The notes under the pieces: generated by a model
Told to the model about the DNA's origin: nothing
The model's database searches: none
The model's input: the letters and a program-made list of their open reading frames with translations, nothing else
Assembly: GCA_900539645.1 (NCBI GenBank)
Contig: UQCY01000127.1
Coordinates: forward strand, 1-5,558
Reading direction: 5' to 3'
From: an uncultured Clostridium sp.
GTDB lineage: Bacteria > Bacillota > Clostridia > Peptostreptococcales > Peptostreptococcaceae
Length of the DNA: 5,558 nt
Shown: positions 1 through 5,558 of the stretch, one piece after another
Numbering within the stretch: position 1 is the stretch's first letter
Layout: every line of letters begins with the position of its first letter
Translations under genes and position numbers: made by a program

Positions 1-39
1 AAAATAAAAAAAGAGATGTAGAATTTTCTCTACATCTCT
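1..39 (-). terminator. Rho-independent terminator of the rnf operon
   Basis: On the minus strand, 32 bases past the rnfB stop codon, a perfect 11-bp stem (29-39 pairing with 12-22) encloses a 6-base loop and is followed at once by a T-rich tail (complement of 1-11, ten T in eleven bases). This is a textbook intrinsic terminator, and its position shows that the operon ends with rnfB. Read from the plus strand, the same stem is followed only by a mixed A/T stretch without a clean T run, so it is probably much weaker in that direction. Confidence 0.93.
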
Positions 40-71
40 ATTATTTACAATAATATCAAATTTTATTTTGA

Positions 72-1043
72 TTATACTAATTTGATTGCTTTTTTAGGAC
101 ATTTCTGCATACATAAATGACATCCTACACATTTGTCCTGATCTATTTCGTGAGCTACTTTAAGTTCACCAGATATAGCATCAAATTTACACTGTTTAGC
201 ACATATTGTACAACCAACACATAAATCTTTGTCTATTGTTACTTTCTGTCTTTTAGCTAAATCTCCTGCTATTACTTTTGTTGGACATTTTTCAACACAT
301 ACCATACATCCAACACATTTTTCAGGATCTATTTTAGCTACGTTGTTTTCAACGTGAATTGCATCAAATTTACAATTCTTTTCACATATACCGCAACCTA
401 TACATCCAGCAGAGCAGTTATCTTTAACTACTTTACCTTTCTGAGTATTGTTACAGTTTACTATTATTTCCTGAGAAGCTGGTTTTTCAACTATTAATCC
501 TTTTGGACAAACTTCTCTACATTTACCACAGTTAACACATTTTTCTTCGTCAACTACAGCAACACCATCAACTATATGTATAGCGTCGAATGCACAAACA
601 GAAACACAAGTTCCTAATCCTAGACAACCCTGTGCACATGCTTTAGCACCACCATTAAGAACAGATGCCGCTCTACATTCCTGAACACCATCATATTCAA
701 ATTTATCTTTTGCCTTTTCGCAAGTACCTTTACATATTACATGAGCTACTTTTCTTTCGCCAGCTTCCGCTTCTACACCCATTATTTCTCCAACTTTGGC
801 TGCAACTGCTGCTCCACCAACTGGACATGCATTTATAGCTGCTTCACCTTTTACTATCGCTGCTGCACATCCTCCACAACCTGGGTATCCACATCCACCA
901 CAGTTTGCTCCTGGAAGTACACCAAGTATTTCTTCTTCTCTTGGGTCAACTTCAACAGCGAATTTTTTTGATGCGAAATCAAGAATTAAACCGAATATTA
1001 ACCCTAACGCACCTAATAATATTACCGCTTTTAATATTTCCAC
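72..1043 (-). CDS. rnfB: RnfB, multi-cluster ferredoxin-accepting subunit of the Rnf complex
   Basis: RnfB is the entry point for electrons from reduced ferredoxin. Residues about 4-22 are a single membrane anchor. Residues 36-80 form the Rnf/Nqr-type Fe-S domain, with C48, C51, C56 and C73 as ligands. Three ferredoxin-like modules follow, at about 136-184, 210-258 and 271-320. The second and third each have two complete CxxCxxCxxxC motifs (C214-C224 with C243-C253; C275-C285 with C305-C315). The first has a complete second motif (C169-C179) but Leu143 where its first motif should have a Cys. The protein has 34 cysteines: six clusters are fully canonical, a seventh is probable and an eighth possible (C104, C108, C123). 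At 323 residues it is far longer than the roughly 190-residue proteobacterial RsxB/RnfB, as expected in Clostridia. The start is GTG, chosen because GGAGG lies 9 bases upstream and the anchor begins directly after it. It is the last gene, 20 bases after rnfA. Confidence 0.96.
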   Translation of the reverse strand: MEILKAVILLGALGLIFGLILDFASKKFAVEVDPREEEILGVLPGANCGGCGYPGCGGCAAAIVKGEAAINACPVGGAAVAAKVGEIMGVEAEAGERKVAHVICKGTCEKAKDKFEYDGVQECRAASVLNGGAKACAQGCLGLGTCVSVCAFDAIHIVDGVAVVDEEKCVNCGKCREVCPKGLIVEKPASQEIIVNCNNTQKGKVVKDNCSAGCIGCGICEKNCKFDAIHVENNVAKIDPEKCVGCMVCVEKCPTKVIAGDLAKRQKVTIDKDLCVGCTICAKQCKFDAISGELKVAHEIDQDKCVGCHLCMQKCPKKAIKLV

Positions 1044-1052
1044 TATTCTTCG

Positions 1053-1057
1053 CCTCC
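1053..1057 (-). promoter_or_regulatory. Ribosome binding site that fixes the GTG start of rnfB
   Basis: GGAGG on the minus strand (within GGGGAGGCG) lies 9 bases before the GTG at 1041-1043, inside the 20-base gap after the rnfA stop. No in-frame ATG gives a protein that keeps the N-terminal membrane anchor, since the next Met is residue 88, beyond the first Fe-S domain. GTG is therefore the only sensible start. It is the only non-ATG start among the six genes. Confidence 0.85.
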
Positions 1058-1063
1058 CCGTTT

Positions 1064-1639
1064 TTATAACTTAATAAGTCCTGTGAATCCTAAGAAAGCG
1101 ATTGACATTAAACCTGCTGATATTAATGTTATAGGGAAACCTTTGAAAGCTTCCGGAATATCTGACAATTCTAATCTTTCTCTTATACCTGCAAATATTA
1201 CTATTGCAAGAGTGAACCCTATACCAGCACCACAACCATTTATGATTGTTTCTATTAGGTTGTATCCTTTATCTATATTAACTATTGCTATACCAAGAAC
1301 GGCACAGTTAGTAGTTATAAGAGGTAGGAATACCCCAAGAGCCTGATATAAAGATGGACTCATTTTTTTGATTACCATTTCAACGAACTGAACTATAGAT
1401 GCTATAACAAGTATAAATGCTATAGTCTGAAGATATTCAGTTCCAGTTTTTACTAATAACATCTGTATGAAATAAGTTATAACTGATGCAAGTGTTAAAA
1501 CGAATGTAACTGCAACACCCATACCTACAGCAGTGTCAACTTTCTTTGAAACCCCAAGGAACGGACATATACCAAGGAACTGAGATGTTATAACGTTATT
1601 TACAAGAACTATACTTAAAAATAATAGTACTAAATTCAT
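1064..1639 (-). CDS. rnfA: RnfA, membrane core subunit of the Rnf complex
   Basis: RnfA is a small integral membrane protein of 191 residues, the usual family length, homologous to NqrE of the Na+-NQR complex. It shows about six hydrophobic helices (near 3-25, 37-60, 68-90, 98-120, 132-151 and 168-189). Two conserved cysteine sites sit inside membrane segments: C25 in LGICPFLGVSKK and C112 in LPLITTNCAVLG. In this family these pair with the matching cysteines of RnfE to bind an iron-sulfur centre within the membrane, which carries electrons between RnfB on the cytoplasmic side and RnfG on the outside. The ATG is preceded by GGGGGTG at about 7 bases, and the gap from the rnfE stop is 15 bases. 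RnfA and RnfE are homologues with opposite topologies. The NN/TTN signatures and the position before rnfB favour RnfA over RnfE. Confidence 0.96.
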   Translation of the reverse strand: MNLVLLFLSIVLVNNVITSQFLGICPFLGVSKKVDTAVGMGVAVTFVLTLASVITYFIQMLLVKTGTEYLQTIAFILVIASIVQFVEMVIKKMSPSLYQALGVFLPLITTNCAVLGIAIVNIDKGYNLIETIINGCGAGIGFTLAIVIFAGIRERLELSDIPEAFKGFPITLISAGLMSIAFLGFTGLIKL

Positions 1640-1654
1640 TCACCTACACCCCCA

Positions 1655-2248
1655 TTATGCCTTTTTATTTTTTAATTTATTGAATCCTGCGAATAAGAAT
1701 CCTAAAGTTAAGAATGCTCCTGGAGGAAGTATGAATATTAATATTGGAGTAAAGTGTGCTCCAAATAAGCTAAATCCAAATAAGCTTCCGTTTCCAAGTA
1801 ATTCTCTAACTGCTCCTATTACTGTTAGAGCTAGTGTGAATCCTATACCATTTCCAAGACCATCTGCTGCTGATGCAACAGGACCGTTCTGGCTTGCGAA
1901 ACTTTCTGCACGAGCAAGTATTATACAGTTAACAACTATAAGTGGTATATATAAACCTAGTGCCTGATCTAGTACTGGTATATACGCTTTTAATAACATA
2001 CCAACAATTGTAACGAATGTAGCTATAACAACTATGAAAGATGGTATTCTGACTTTATCAGGAATTACCTTTCTTAAAAGTGATATTGCTATATTTGAAC
2101 ATGTAAGAACTACCGCTGTAGATAATCCCATACCCATACCATTTATTGCTGAAGTAGTAACAGCTAGAGTAGGACACATACCTATAACCTGTACAAATGT
2201 TGGGTTTTCATCTATTAGTCCATTTTTAAAGACTTTACCGAAACTCAT
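1655..2248 (-). CDS. rnfE: RnfE, membrane core subunit of the Rnf complex
   Basis: RnfE is a 197-residue integral membrane protein, homologous to NqrD and paralogous to RnfA. The N-terminus carries the family signature NGLIDENPTFVQVIGMCP, with C25 in the first half-helix; the matching site is C108 in IPLIVVNCIILARAE. Together with C25 and C112 of RnfA these are the expected ligands of the buried iron-sulfur centre. About six helices are visible, the last near residues 165-190, followed by a short lysine-rich tail (KLKNKK) expected to face the cytoplasm. The start is secure: GGAGGG lies 6 bases upstream and directly adjoins the rnfG stop, so the gap is only 12 bases and translation of the two genes is probably linked. 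Confidence 0.96.
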   Translation of the reverse strand: MSFGKVFKNGLIDENPTFVQVIGMCPTLAVTTSAINGMGMGLSTAVVLTCSNIAISLLRKVIPDKVRIPSFIVVIATFVTIVGMLLKAYIPVLDQALGLYIPLIVVNCIILARAESFASQNGPVASAADGLGNGIGFTLALTVIGAVRELLGNGSLFGFSLFGAHFTPILIFILPPGAFLTLGFLFAGFNKLKNKKA

Positions 2249-2260
2249 TTAAAACCCTCC

Positions 2261-2830
2261 TTATTTATTTAATGCGTTGAATACATCTATCGCAGCATTT
2301 ACACCATTAGTAACTGCTGTTGATGATATTGTTGCACCTGATATTGCAAGTATCTGATTGTCTCCTGATGCACTACCTTTAGCTACTTCAAGAGGTTTAT
2401 CTGTTTTCTTTCCGTCATACTGTCCATTGAATGCTTCATCTTTAGCTTTAGCACCTAGACCAGCTGTTTCTGACATTGAACCTATATCAACACCTGTTAT
2501 AGTTCCATCTGTTGATATACCTATTATAACTTCTATAGCTCCACCGTATCCACTTGGAGTAGCTTTGAAAGTATAACCTACATTTTCTGATCCGTTAAGA
2601 CCTTCATAAGCTTCTACTATAAGGCCATCACCTTTTCCATCGAATTCAGAGGCATCTAACTGTTTGAAATCAGTAGCATCTGGAAGTACAGACTGTCTAA
2701 GTTCATTGTTAGCCTGAATATTTCTTTCTTCTATTACTGGAGCTGTTATCTGGTTAGTTCCTGCTAGTAGGAATGATGCTACAGCACTTATAACTAATAA
2801 TGTTCCACCAACTTTTACTGCACTATTCAT
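2261..2830 (-). CDS. rnfG: RnfG, covalent-FMN electron transfer subunit of the Rnf complex
   Basis: RnfG is a 189-residue protein with one N-terminal membrane anchor (about residues 8-24) and an FMN-binding domain (about 85-185) expected on the outer face of the membrane. The site for phosphoester-linked FMN is S164-G165-A166-T167-I-S, which fits the ApbE flavin-transferase recognition pattern [SD]GA[ST]x[ST]; Thr167 is the expected attachment residue. The conserved segment SETAGLGAK (about 120-128) is also present. It is homologous to NqrC and passes electrons between the RnfA/RnfE centre and RnfD. The ATG overlaps the rnfD stop by one base (TAATG on the minus strand), and AAGGAGG lies 7 bases upstream inside the end of rnfD, which favours translational coupling. 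No ApbE gene lies in the window, so FMN must be attached by an enzyme encoded elsewhere. Confidence 0.96.
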   Translation of the reverse strand: MNSAVKVGGTLLVISAVASFLLAGTNQITAPVIEERNIQANNELRQSVLPDATDFKQLDASEFDGKGDGLIVEAYEGLNGSENVGYTFKATPSGYGGAIEVIIGISTDGTITGVDIGSMSETAGLGAKAKDEAFNGQYDGKKTDKPLEVAKGSASGDNQILAISGATISSTAVTNGVNAAIDVFNALNK

Positions 2831-3810
2831 TATTTTGCCTCCTTCCCGAATACTCTATTTTTAACGAATTTATCTATTAAAGGAGCAAGACAGTTAACAA
2901 GTAATATTGAGTAAGATACACCTTCTGGATATCCACCGTATAATCTTATAACTGAAGTGATTACACCTGCAAGAACTGCATATATAACCTGTCCTTTTTT
3001 AGTCATAGGAGATGTTGCGTAGTCTGTCAGCATGAAGAATCCTCCAAGCATTAAACCACCTGCCATTAACTGATATATAGCGAACTGTAAGTTAAATCCA
3101 CCTAAAAGGAAAGTTAAAACGAATACTGTTACTATATATGCTACTGGCATTACATAACTTATAATTCCTTTATATATAAGATACACTCCACCTAATATAA
3201 CTAGTAATGCACAAGTTTCACCTATACAACCACCAGTATTTCCAAGGAACATATCTGATAATGATATATTGTTTGCTGCAAGATCTGCTAAACCAGCTGG
3301 ACCAGCTTTTAAGAAACTAAGTGGTGTTGCTGTAGATACAGCATCAAGATTAGCTGATGATACAAAGTTAACACCAGTTTTAGTCCATGCAGTCATAGCT
3401 ACTGGGAATGATGCTAATAAGAATGCTCTAGCTGCTAATGCAGGGTTGACAAAGTTGCATCCTATACCACCGAATACCATTTTAACAACTACCATTGCAA
3501 ATATTCCACCTAATAAACACATCCACCATGGAAGTGAAGCTGGAACGTTGAATGCTAATAATAAGCCTGTTACAACAGCTGAAAAATCACCTATTGTACT
3601 TTTCTTTTTCATTATTTTACAGAATATATGTTCTGATCCCACTGTACCAAGTATACAGAAGAACATAGCACTTAAAGCATTAAGTCTGAAGTAGAATAGA
3701 CCTGCAAGTGCTGCTGGAACAAGTGCTATAATAACCTGTTTCATTATATATGATGTATCTTCATTACTTCTTACATGAGGAGAAGATGATACTATCAATT
3801 TATTTTCCAT
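2830..3810 (-). CDS. rnfD: RnfD, covalent-FMN membrane subunit of the Rnf complex
   Basis: RnfD is a 326-residue, highly hydrophobic protein with roughly ten membrane segments, homologous to NqrB and considered part of the ion-translocating path. Conserved blocks are GGIGCNFVNPALAARAF (about 114-130), S159-T-A-T162-P-L, GNTGGCIGETCALL (about 190-203) and TDYATSPMTKKGQ (about 262-274). In RnfD/NqrB proteins FMN is linked to the Thr that closes the SxAT motif, here Thr162. Length and block order are normal, with no sign of truncation. The start is supported by AGGAGG 7 bases upstream and lies 21 bases after the rnfC stop; the end overlaps rnfG by one base. Whether the complex moves Na+ or H+ cannot be read from this subunit by eye. 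Confidence 0.97.
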   Translation of the reverse strand: MENKLIVSSSPHVRSNEDTSYIMKQVIIALVPAALAGLFYFRLNALSAMFFCILGTVGSEHIFCKIMKKKSTIGDFSAVVTGLLLAFNVPASLPWWMCLLGGIFAMVVVKMVFGGIGCNFVNPALAARAFLLASFPVAMTAWTKTGVNFVSSANLDAVSTATPLSFLKAGPAGLADLAANNISLSDMFLGNTGGCIGETCALLVILGGVYLIYKGIISYVMPVAYIVTVFVLTFLLGGFNLQFAIYQLMAGGLMLGGFFMLTDYATSPMTKKGQVIYAVLAGVITSVIRLYGGYPEGVSYSILLVNCLAPLIDKFVKNRVFGKEAK

Positions 3811-3831
3811 TGTTTTTCCTCCTGACTTTTA

Positions 3832-5175
3832 TTATTTTTTCTGTGCTGCCTGCTGTTTTCTTCTCTTAGCACCGATTTCTCTCTTAGCTGTTCTTATTGT
3901 CTGAACAAGAGGTCTTCTAGCTGGACATATGAATGAACATGAACCACATTCTATACAATCCATAGCGTTGAATTCTTCAGCTCTATCGAAATCATTTTTC
4001 ATTGAATATGCACTTATTAATAACGGCTGTAAGAATGATGGACATACATCTGTACATCTACCACATCTTATACAGTTCTGCATTTCTGGAGTTCTTGATT
4101 CTTCTTCTGTTAAAAGAAGTATACCTGAAGATCCCTTATTAGTTGAGATTTCTGTATGCCACTGTGTGAATCCCATCATTGGTCCACCCATGATAACTTT
4201 ACCAAGGTTAGTACCTTCTTTGTATCCTCCACACTGGTCTATTATTTCATTTACTCTAGTACCTATTTTTGTTACTAAGTTTTTAGGTTCTGCTATACAA
4301 GGACCTGTTACAGTAGTTATTCTTTCTACTAAAGGCATACCAGTTGTTATAGCATCTGCTATAGCAGCCGCTGTACCAACGTTGTCAACAACAGCTCCTG
4401 CAGCTATTGGAAGTCCACCTGATGGAACTTCTCTACCAGTACATGCATATATTAACTGTTTTTCAGCACCCTGTGGGTATTTAACTTTTAATGTAACAAC
4501 TTCTATTTCTGGGAAGTCTTTAGCTACATTCTGAACAGCTTCTATAGCATCTGGTTTGTTTTCTTCAATTCCTATAAATCCTTTTTTAACATCTAGAACT
4601 TTCATTAAAGCTCTACATCCTAAAACAACTTTTTCTGGCTGTTCTAGCATTAATCTGTGGTCAGCTGTTAAGTAAGGTTCACATTCTGCACCGTTAAGTA
4701 TTACGAACTCTGCAGTTGATCCTGGAGGAGGACATACTTTAACGTGAGTTGGGAATGTTGCACCACCCATACCAACTATACCTGCTTCTTTTATTATTTC
4801 TACTATTTCTTCTTTTGAAAGATCTTCTAACTTACCATGAGGTTTAACGCTTTCATGAAGTTCTTCTTTAAAGTCATTTTCTATAACTATACACATACCT
4901 TTACCGTTTGGTATTTCATGTGGTTCTATAGCTATAACTTTTCCTGATACAGAAGAATGTATGTTGGCAGAAACGAATCCACCAGCTTCAGCTATTTTCT
5001 GTCCTAGCTTAACTTCATCTCCTACTTCAACTATAGGTTTTGCCGGAGCACCTATATGCTGCTGAATAGGAATGTAAACCACTTTAGGAGCTTCAGCTCT
5101 TTCAATTGGCTTTTTGTTAGAGTACTCTTTTCCATGTGGAGGATGTATACCTCCCTTAAAAGTTAAGAGTTTCAT
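3832..5175 (-). CDS. rnfC: RnfC, NADH/FMN-binding peripheral subunit of the Rnf complex
   Basis: RnfC is the cytoplasmic subunit where NAD+ is reduced; it is related to the NADH-binding subunit NuoF of complex I and partly to NqrA. The N-terminus begins with the family signature TFKGGIHPPHGK, followed by a barrel-sandwich domain (about 38-80). The glycine-rich loop G132-IVGMGGAT and NGAECEPYLTADHRLM (161-176) mark the FMN/NADH-binding fold. Two CxxCxxCxxxCP motifs (C368, C371, C374, C378 and C407, C410, C413, C417) bind two [4Fe-4S] clusters. The tail (about 429-447) is strongly basic, ending in KRRKQQAAQKK. At 447 residues it is the compact form; many proteobacterial RnfC proteins carry a long alanine/lysine-rich C-terminal extension that is absent here. 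It is the first gene of the operon. Its ATG has AGGGGG 7 bases upstream, and no competing start appears. Confidence 0.97.
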   Translation of the reverse strand: MKLLTFKGGIHPPHGKEYSNKKPIERAEAPKVVYIPIQQHIGAPAKPIVEVGDEVKLGQKIAEAGGFVSANIHSSVSGKVIAIEPHEIPNGKGMCIVIENDFKEELHESVKPHGKLEDLSKEEIVEIIKEAGIVGMGGATFPTHVKVCPPPGSTAEFVILNGAECEPYLTADHRLMLEQPEKVVLGCRALMKVLDVKKGFIGIEENKPDAIEAVQNVAKDFPEIEVVTLKVKYPQGAEKQLIYACTGREVPSGGLPIAAGAVVDNVGTAAAIADAITTGMPLVERITTVTGPCIAEPKNLVTKIGTRVNEIIDQCGGYKEGTNLGKVIMGGPMMGFTQWHTEISTNKGSSGILLLTEEESRTPEMQNCIRCGRCTDVCPSFLQPLLISAYSMKNDFDRAEEFNAMDCIECGSCSFICPARRPLVQTIRTAKREIGAKRRKQQAAQKK

Positions 5176-5220
5176 TATTTTACCCCCTATCTATAATAAA
5201 CAATTTTTCTATCATATATT

Positions 5221-5259
5221 AGTATACTATATATAATAAAAATACTTAAGTATTGTTAA
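5221..5259 (-). promoter_or_regulatory. Candidate sigma-A promoter of rnfC
   Basis: On the minus strand TTAACA (5254-5259, five of six bases of TTGACA) lies 18 bases before TATATA (5230-5235, four of six bases of TATAAT). A run of seven T directly upstream of the -35 could act as an UP-like element. A better -10, TATACT (5221-5226), is 27 bases from TTAACA and would need the weak -35 TTAAGT (5244-5249, 17-base spacer). A further -10-like TATGAT lies at 5211-5216. Any of these gives a short leader before the ATG at 5175. In such AT-rich DNA chance matches are common, so the exact element is uncertain. Confidence 0.4.
5241..5254. repeat. Perfect 14-bp palindrome in the rnfC promoter region
   Basis: AATACTTAAGTATT reads the same on both strands. 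It sits between the candidate -35 (5254-5259) and -10 (5230-5235), about 66 bases before the rnfC start, where a bound repressor would block RNA polymerase. The overlapping plus-strand TTGTTAA (5253-5259) resembles one half of the Rex redox-repressor operator, but the second half is missing. An operator role is inference. Confidence 0.45.
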
Positions 5260-5307
5260 AAAAATATCTCCAATTTTACCCACAAACTTTAGAATTCCAC
5301 CTTAACT

Positions 5308-5340
5308 TAGGTATTTTTTCTTATTTAAAACCTATACCTA
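5308..5340. repeat. Inverted repeat in the rnfC upstream region
   Basis: TAGGTAT (5308-5314) pairs perfectly with ATACCTA (5334-5340) across a 19-base spacer. On the minus strand the downstream arm also overlaps ACCTAAGTTAAGGT (5301-5312 and flanks), whose ACCT/AGGT ends could form a small alternative hairpin. If a transcript starts upstream of here, the two pairings would exclude each other. The stem is short and may be chance in AT-rich sequence. Confidence 0.3.
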
Positions 5341-5407
5341 GCAGAATTAAAGATATATGTTTATATATTTTTTTATTTTGTCACTCTATTTGTCTATTTT
5401 TCAACAA

Positions 5408-5436
5408 TTGTATCTTGTATACATATATAGATACAA
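5408..5436. repeat. TTGTATC repeat cluster, possible operator
   Basis: TTGTATC (5408-5414) and GATACAA (5430-5436) form a perfect 7-bp inverted repeat across 15 bases. The spacer begins with another TTGTAT copy (5415-5420), which is part of the palindrome TGTATACA (5416-5423). So three TTGTAT-type half-sites, two direct and one inverted, occur within 29 bases. This layout is common for dimeric repressors, but no particular regulator can be named. Confidence 0.35.
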
Positions 5437-5475
5437 CTGCACACTAAAAACAGACTTTAAAATATAAGTCATCAT

Positions 5476-5510
5476 AAAAAAGTATAGCTTAGCGTAAAAT
5501 TTCAAGCTAT
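5476..5510 (-). terminator. Weak candidate terminator hairpin upstream of rnfC
   Basis: ATAGCTT (5484-5490) pairs with AAGCTAT (5504-5510) around a 13-base loop. On the minus strand the stem is followed, after AC, by six T (complement of 5476-5481). On the plus strand it is followed by a T-rich stretch (TTATTTTAT). It could end a transcript arriving from beyond the right edge, or act both ways. The stem is short and AT-rich and the loop large, so this is a weak call. Confidence 0.3.
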
Positions 5511-5558
5511 TTATTTTATCCAACACCTTTTTAACTTCTATATTATAATTTATATTCA

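Larger units (their letters stand above)
5176..5558. other. Upstream region of the rnf operon, no convincing gene
   Basis: This 383-base stretch is markedly richer in A/T than the genes. Read on the minus strand it carries the rnfC ribosome binding site (AGGGGG, 5183-5188), several AT-rich promoter-like hexamers between about 5211 and 5259, a 14-bp palindrome (5241-5254), and further inverted repeats at 5308-5340, 5408-5436 and 5484-5510. Short open frames occur on both strands, but none has a Shine-Dalgarno site or recognisable product. I see no known riboswitch or tRNA. The region most likely holds the operon promoter and leader and the far end of an upstream intergenic space. Confidence 0.7.

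Noticed and set aside
741..1074. Two overlapping plus-strand open frames opposite the rnfB N-terminus
   Set aside because: One is Ser/Phe/Tyr-rich and the other Pro/Ala-rich, as expected from reading Cys/Gly/Ala-rich rnfB backwards; rnfB itself is certain.
3269..3694. 141-codon plus-strand open frame opposite rnfD
   Set aside because: It lies wholly antisense to the conserved core of RnfD, has no ribosome binding site or family resemblance, and is a shadow of the real gene.
3929..4534. 201-codon plus-strand open frame opposite rnfC
   Set aside because: It is antisense to a fully recognisable RnfC including its Fe-S motifs; the peptide has no domain sense. It is a by-product of rnfC codon bias.
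72..5175. Na+-NQR (nqr) operon instead of Rnf
   Set aside because: NQR has NqrA and the NADH-oxidising NqrF, and no RnfB-type polyferredoxin. The gene order C-D-G-E-A-B and the RnfC and RnfB domain structures identify Rnf.
72..5175. CRISPR array, insertion sequence, prophage or defence genes
   Set aside because: No spaced repeats, transposase or integrase motifs or target-site duplications are visible; the window is filled by one housekeeping-type energy operon.
5253..5447. Plus-strand 64-codon open frame upstream of rnfC
   Set aside because: It begins with TTG, has no Shine-Dalgarno site, resembles no family I know, and overlaps the candidate promoter. Its two Gln codons are both CAA, unlike the CAG-only usage of the real genes.

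Overview
This window holds one complete six-gene operon, rnfCDGEAB, read entirely from the minus strand (5175 down to 72). It encodes the Rnf complex, the membrane-bound ferredoxin:NAD+ oxidoreductase that pumps ions. All six proteins can be identified from their motifs. The gene order C-D-G-E-A-B is the one typical of Clostridia and acetogens; gammaproteobacteria usually have A-B-C-D-G-E. The AT-rich sequence, strong Shine-Dalgarno sites, AT-rich codon use and enlarged multi-ferredoxin RnfB all suggest a low-GC anaerobic Firmicute, probably of class Clostridia. A Peptostreptococcaceae-like amino-acid fermenter is my best guess, but the genus cannot be settled from this window.

Layout in the direction of transcription, right to left. 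Positions 5558-5176 are an AT-rich, apparently non-coding upstream region with candidate promoter elements, a perfect 14-bp palindrome and several inverted repeats. The genes follow: rnfC (5175-3832), rnfD (3810-2830), rnfG (2830-2261), rnfE (2248-1655), rnfA (1639-1064) and rnfB (1043-72, GTG start). Gaps are 21, -1 (overlap), 12, 15 and 20 bases, each start has a good ribosome binding site, and I see no internal terminator. A strong rho-independent terminator (39-1) closes the unit directly after rnfB.

How the parts work together: RnfB takes electrons from reduced ferredoxin through a chain of iron-sulfur clusters. RnfA and RnfE form the membrane core that holds an iron-sulfur centre and passes electrons across the membrane. 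RnfG and RnfD carry covalently bound FMN and relay the electrons. RnfC, with FMN and two [4Fe-4S] clusters, reduces NAD+. The energy released drives Na+ or H+ out of the cell; the sequence alone does not show which ion. The flavin transferase ApbE needed for RnfD and RnfG is not encoded here.

I found no undescribed system. The points most worth a second look are that all 41 glutamine codons in the operon are CAG and none CAA, despite the AT-rich sequence; an atypical cysteine pattern in RnfB that leaves one ferredoxin cluster short of its usual ligand beside an unassigned group of cysteines; and the palindrome-bearing promoter region of rnfC.
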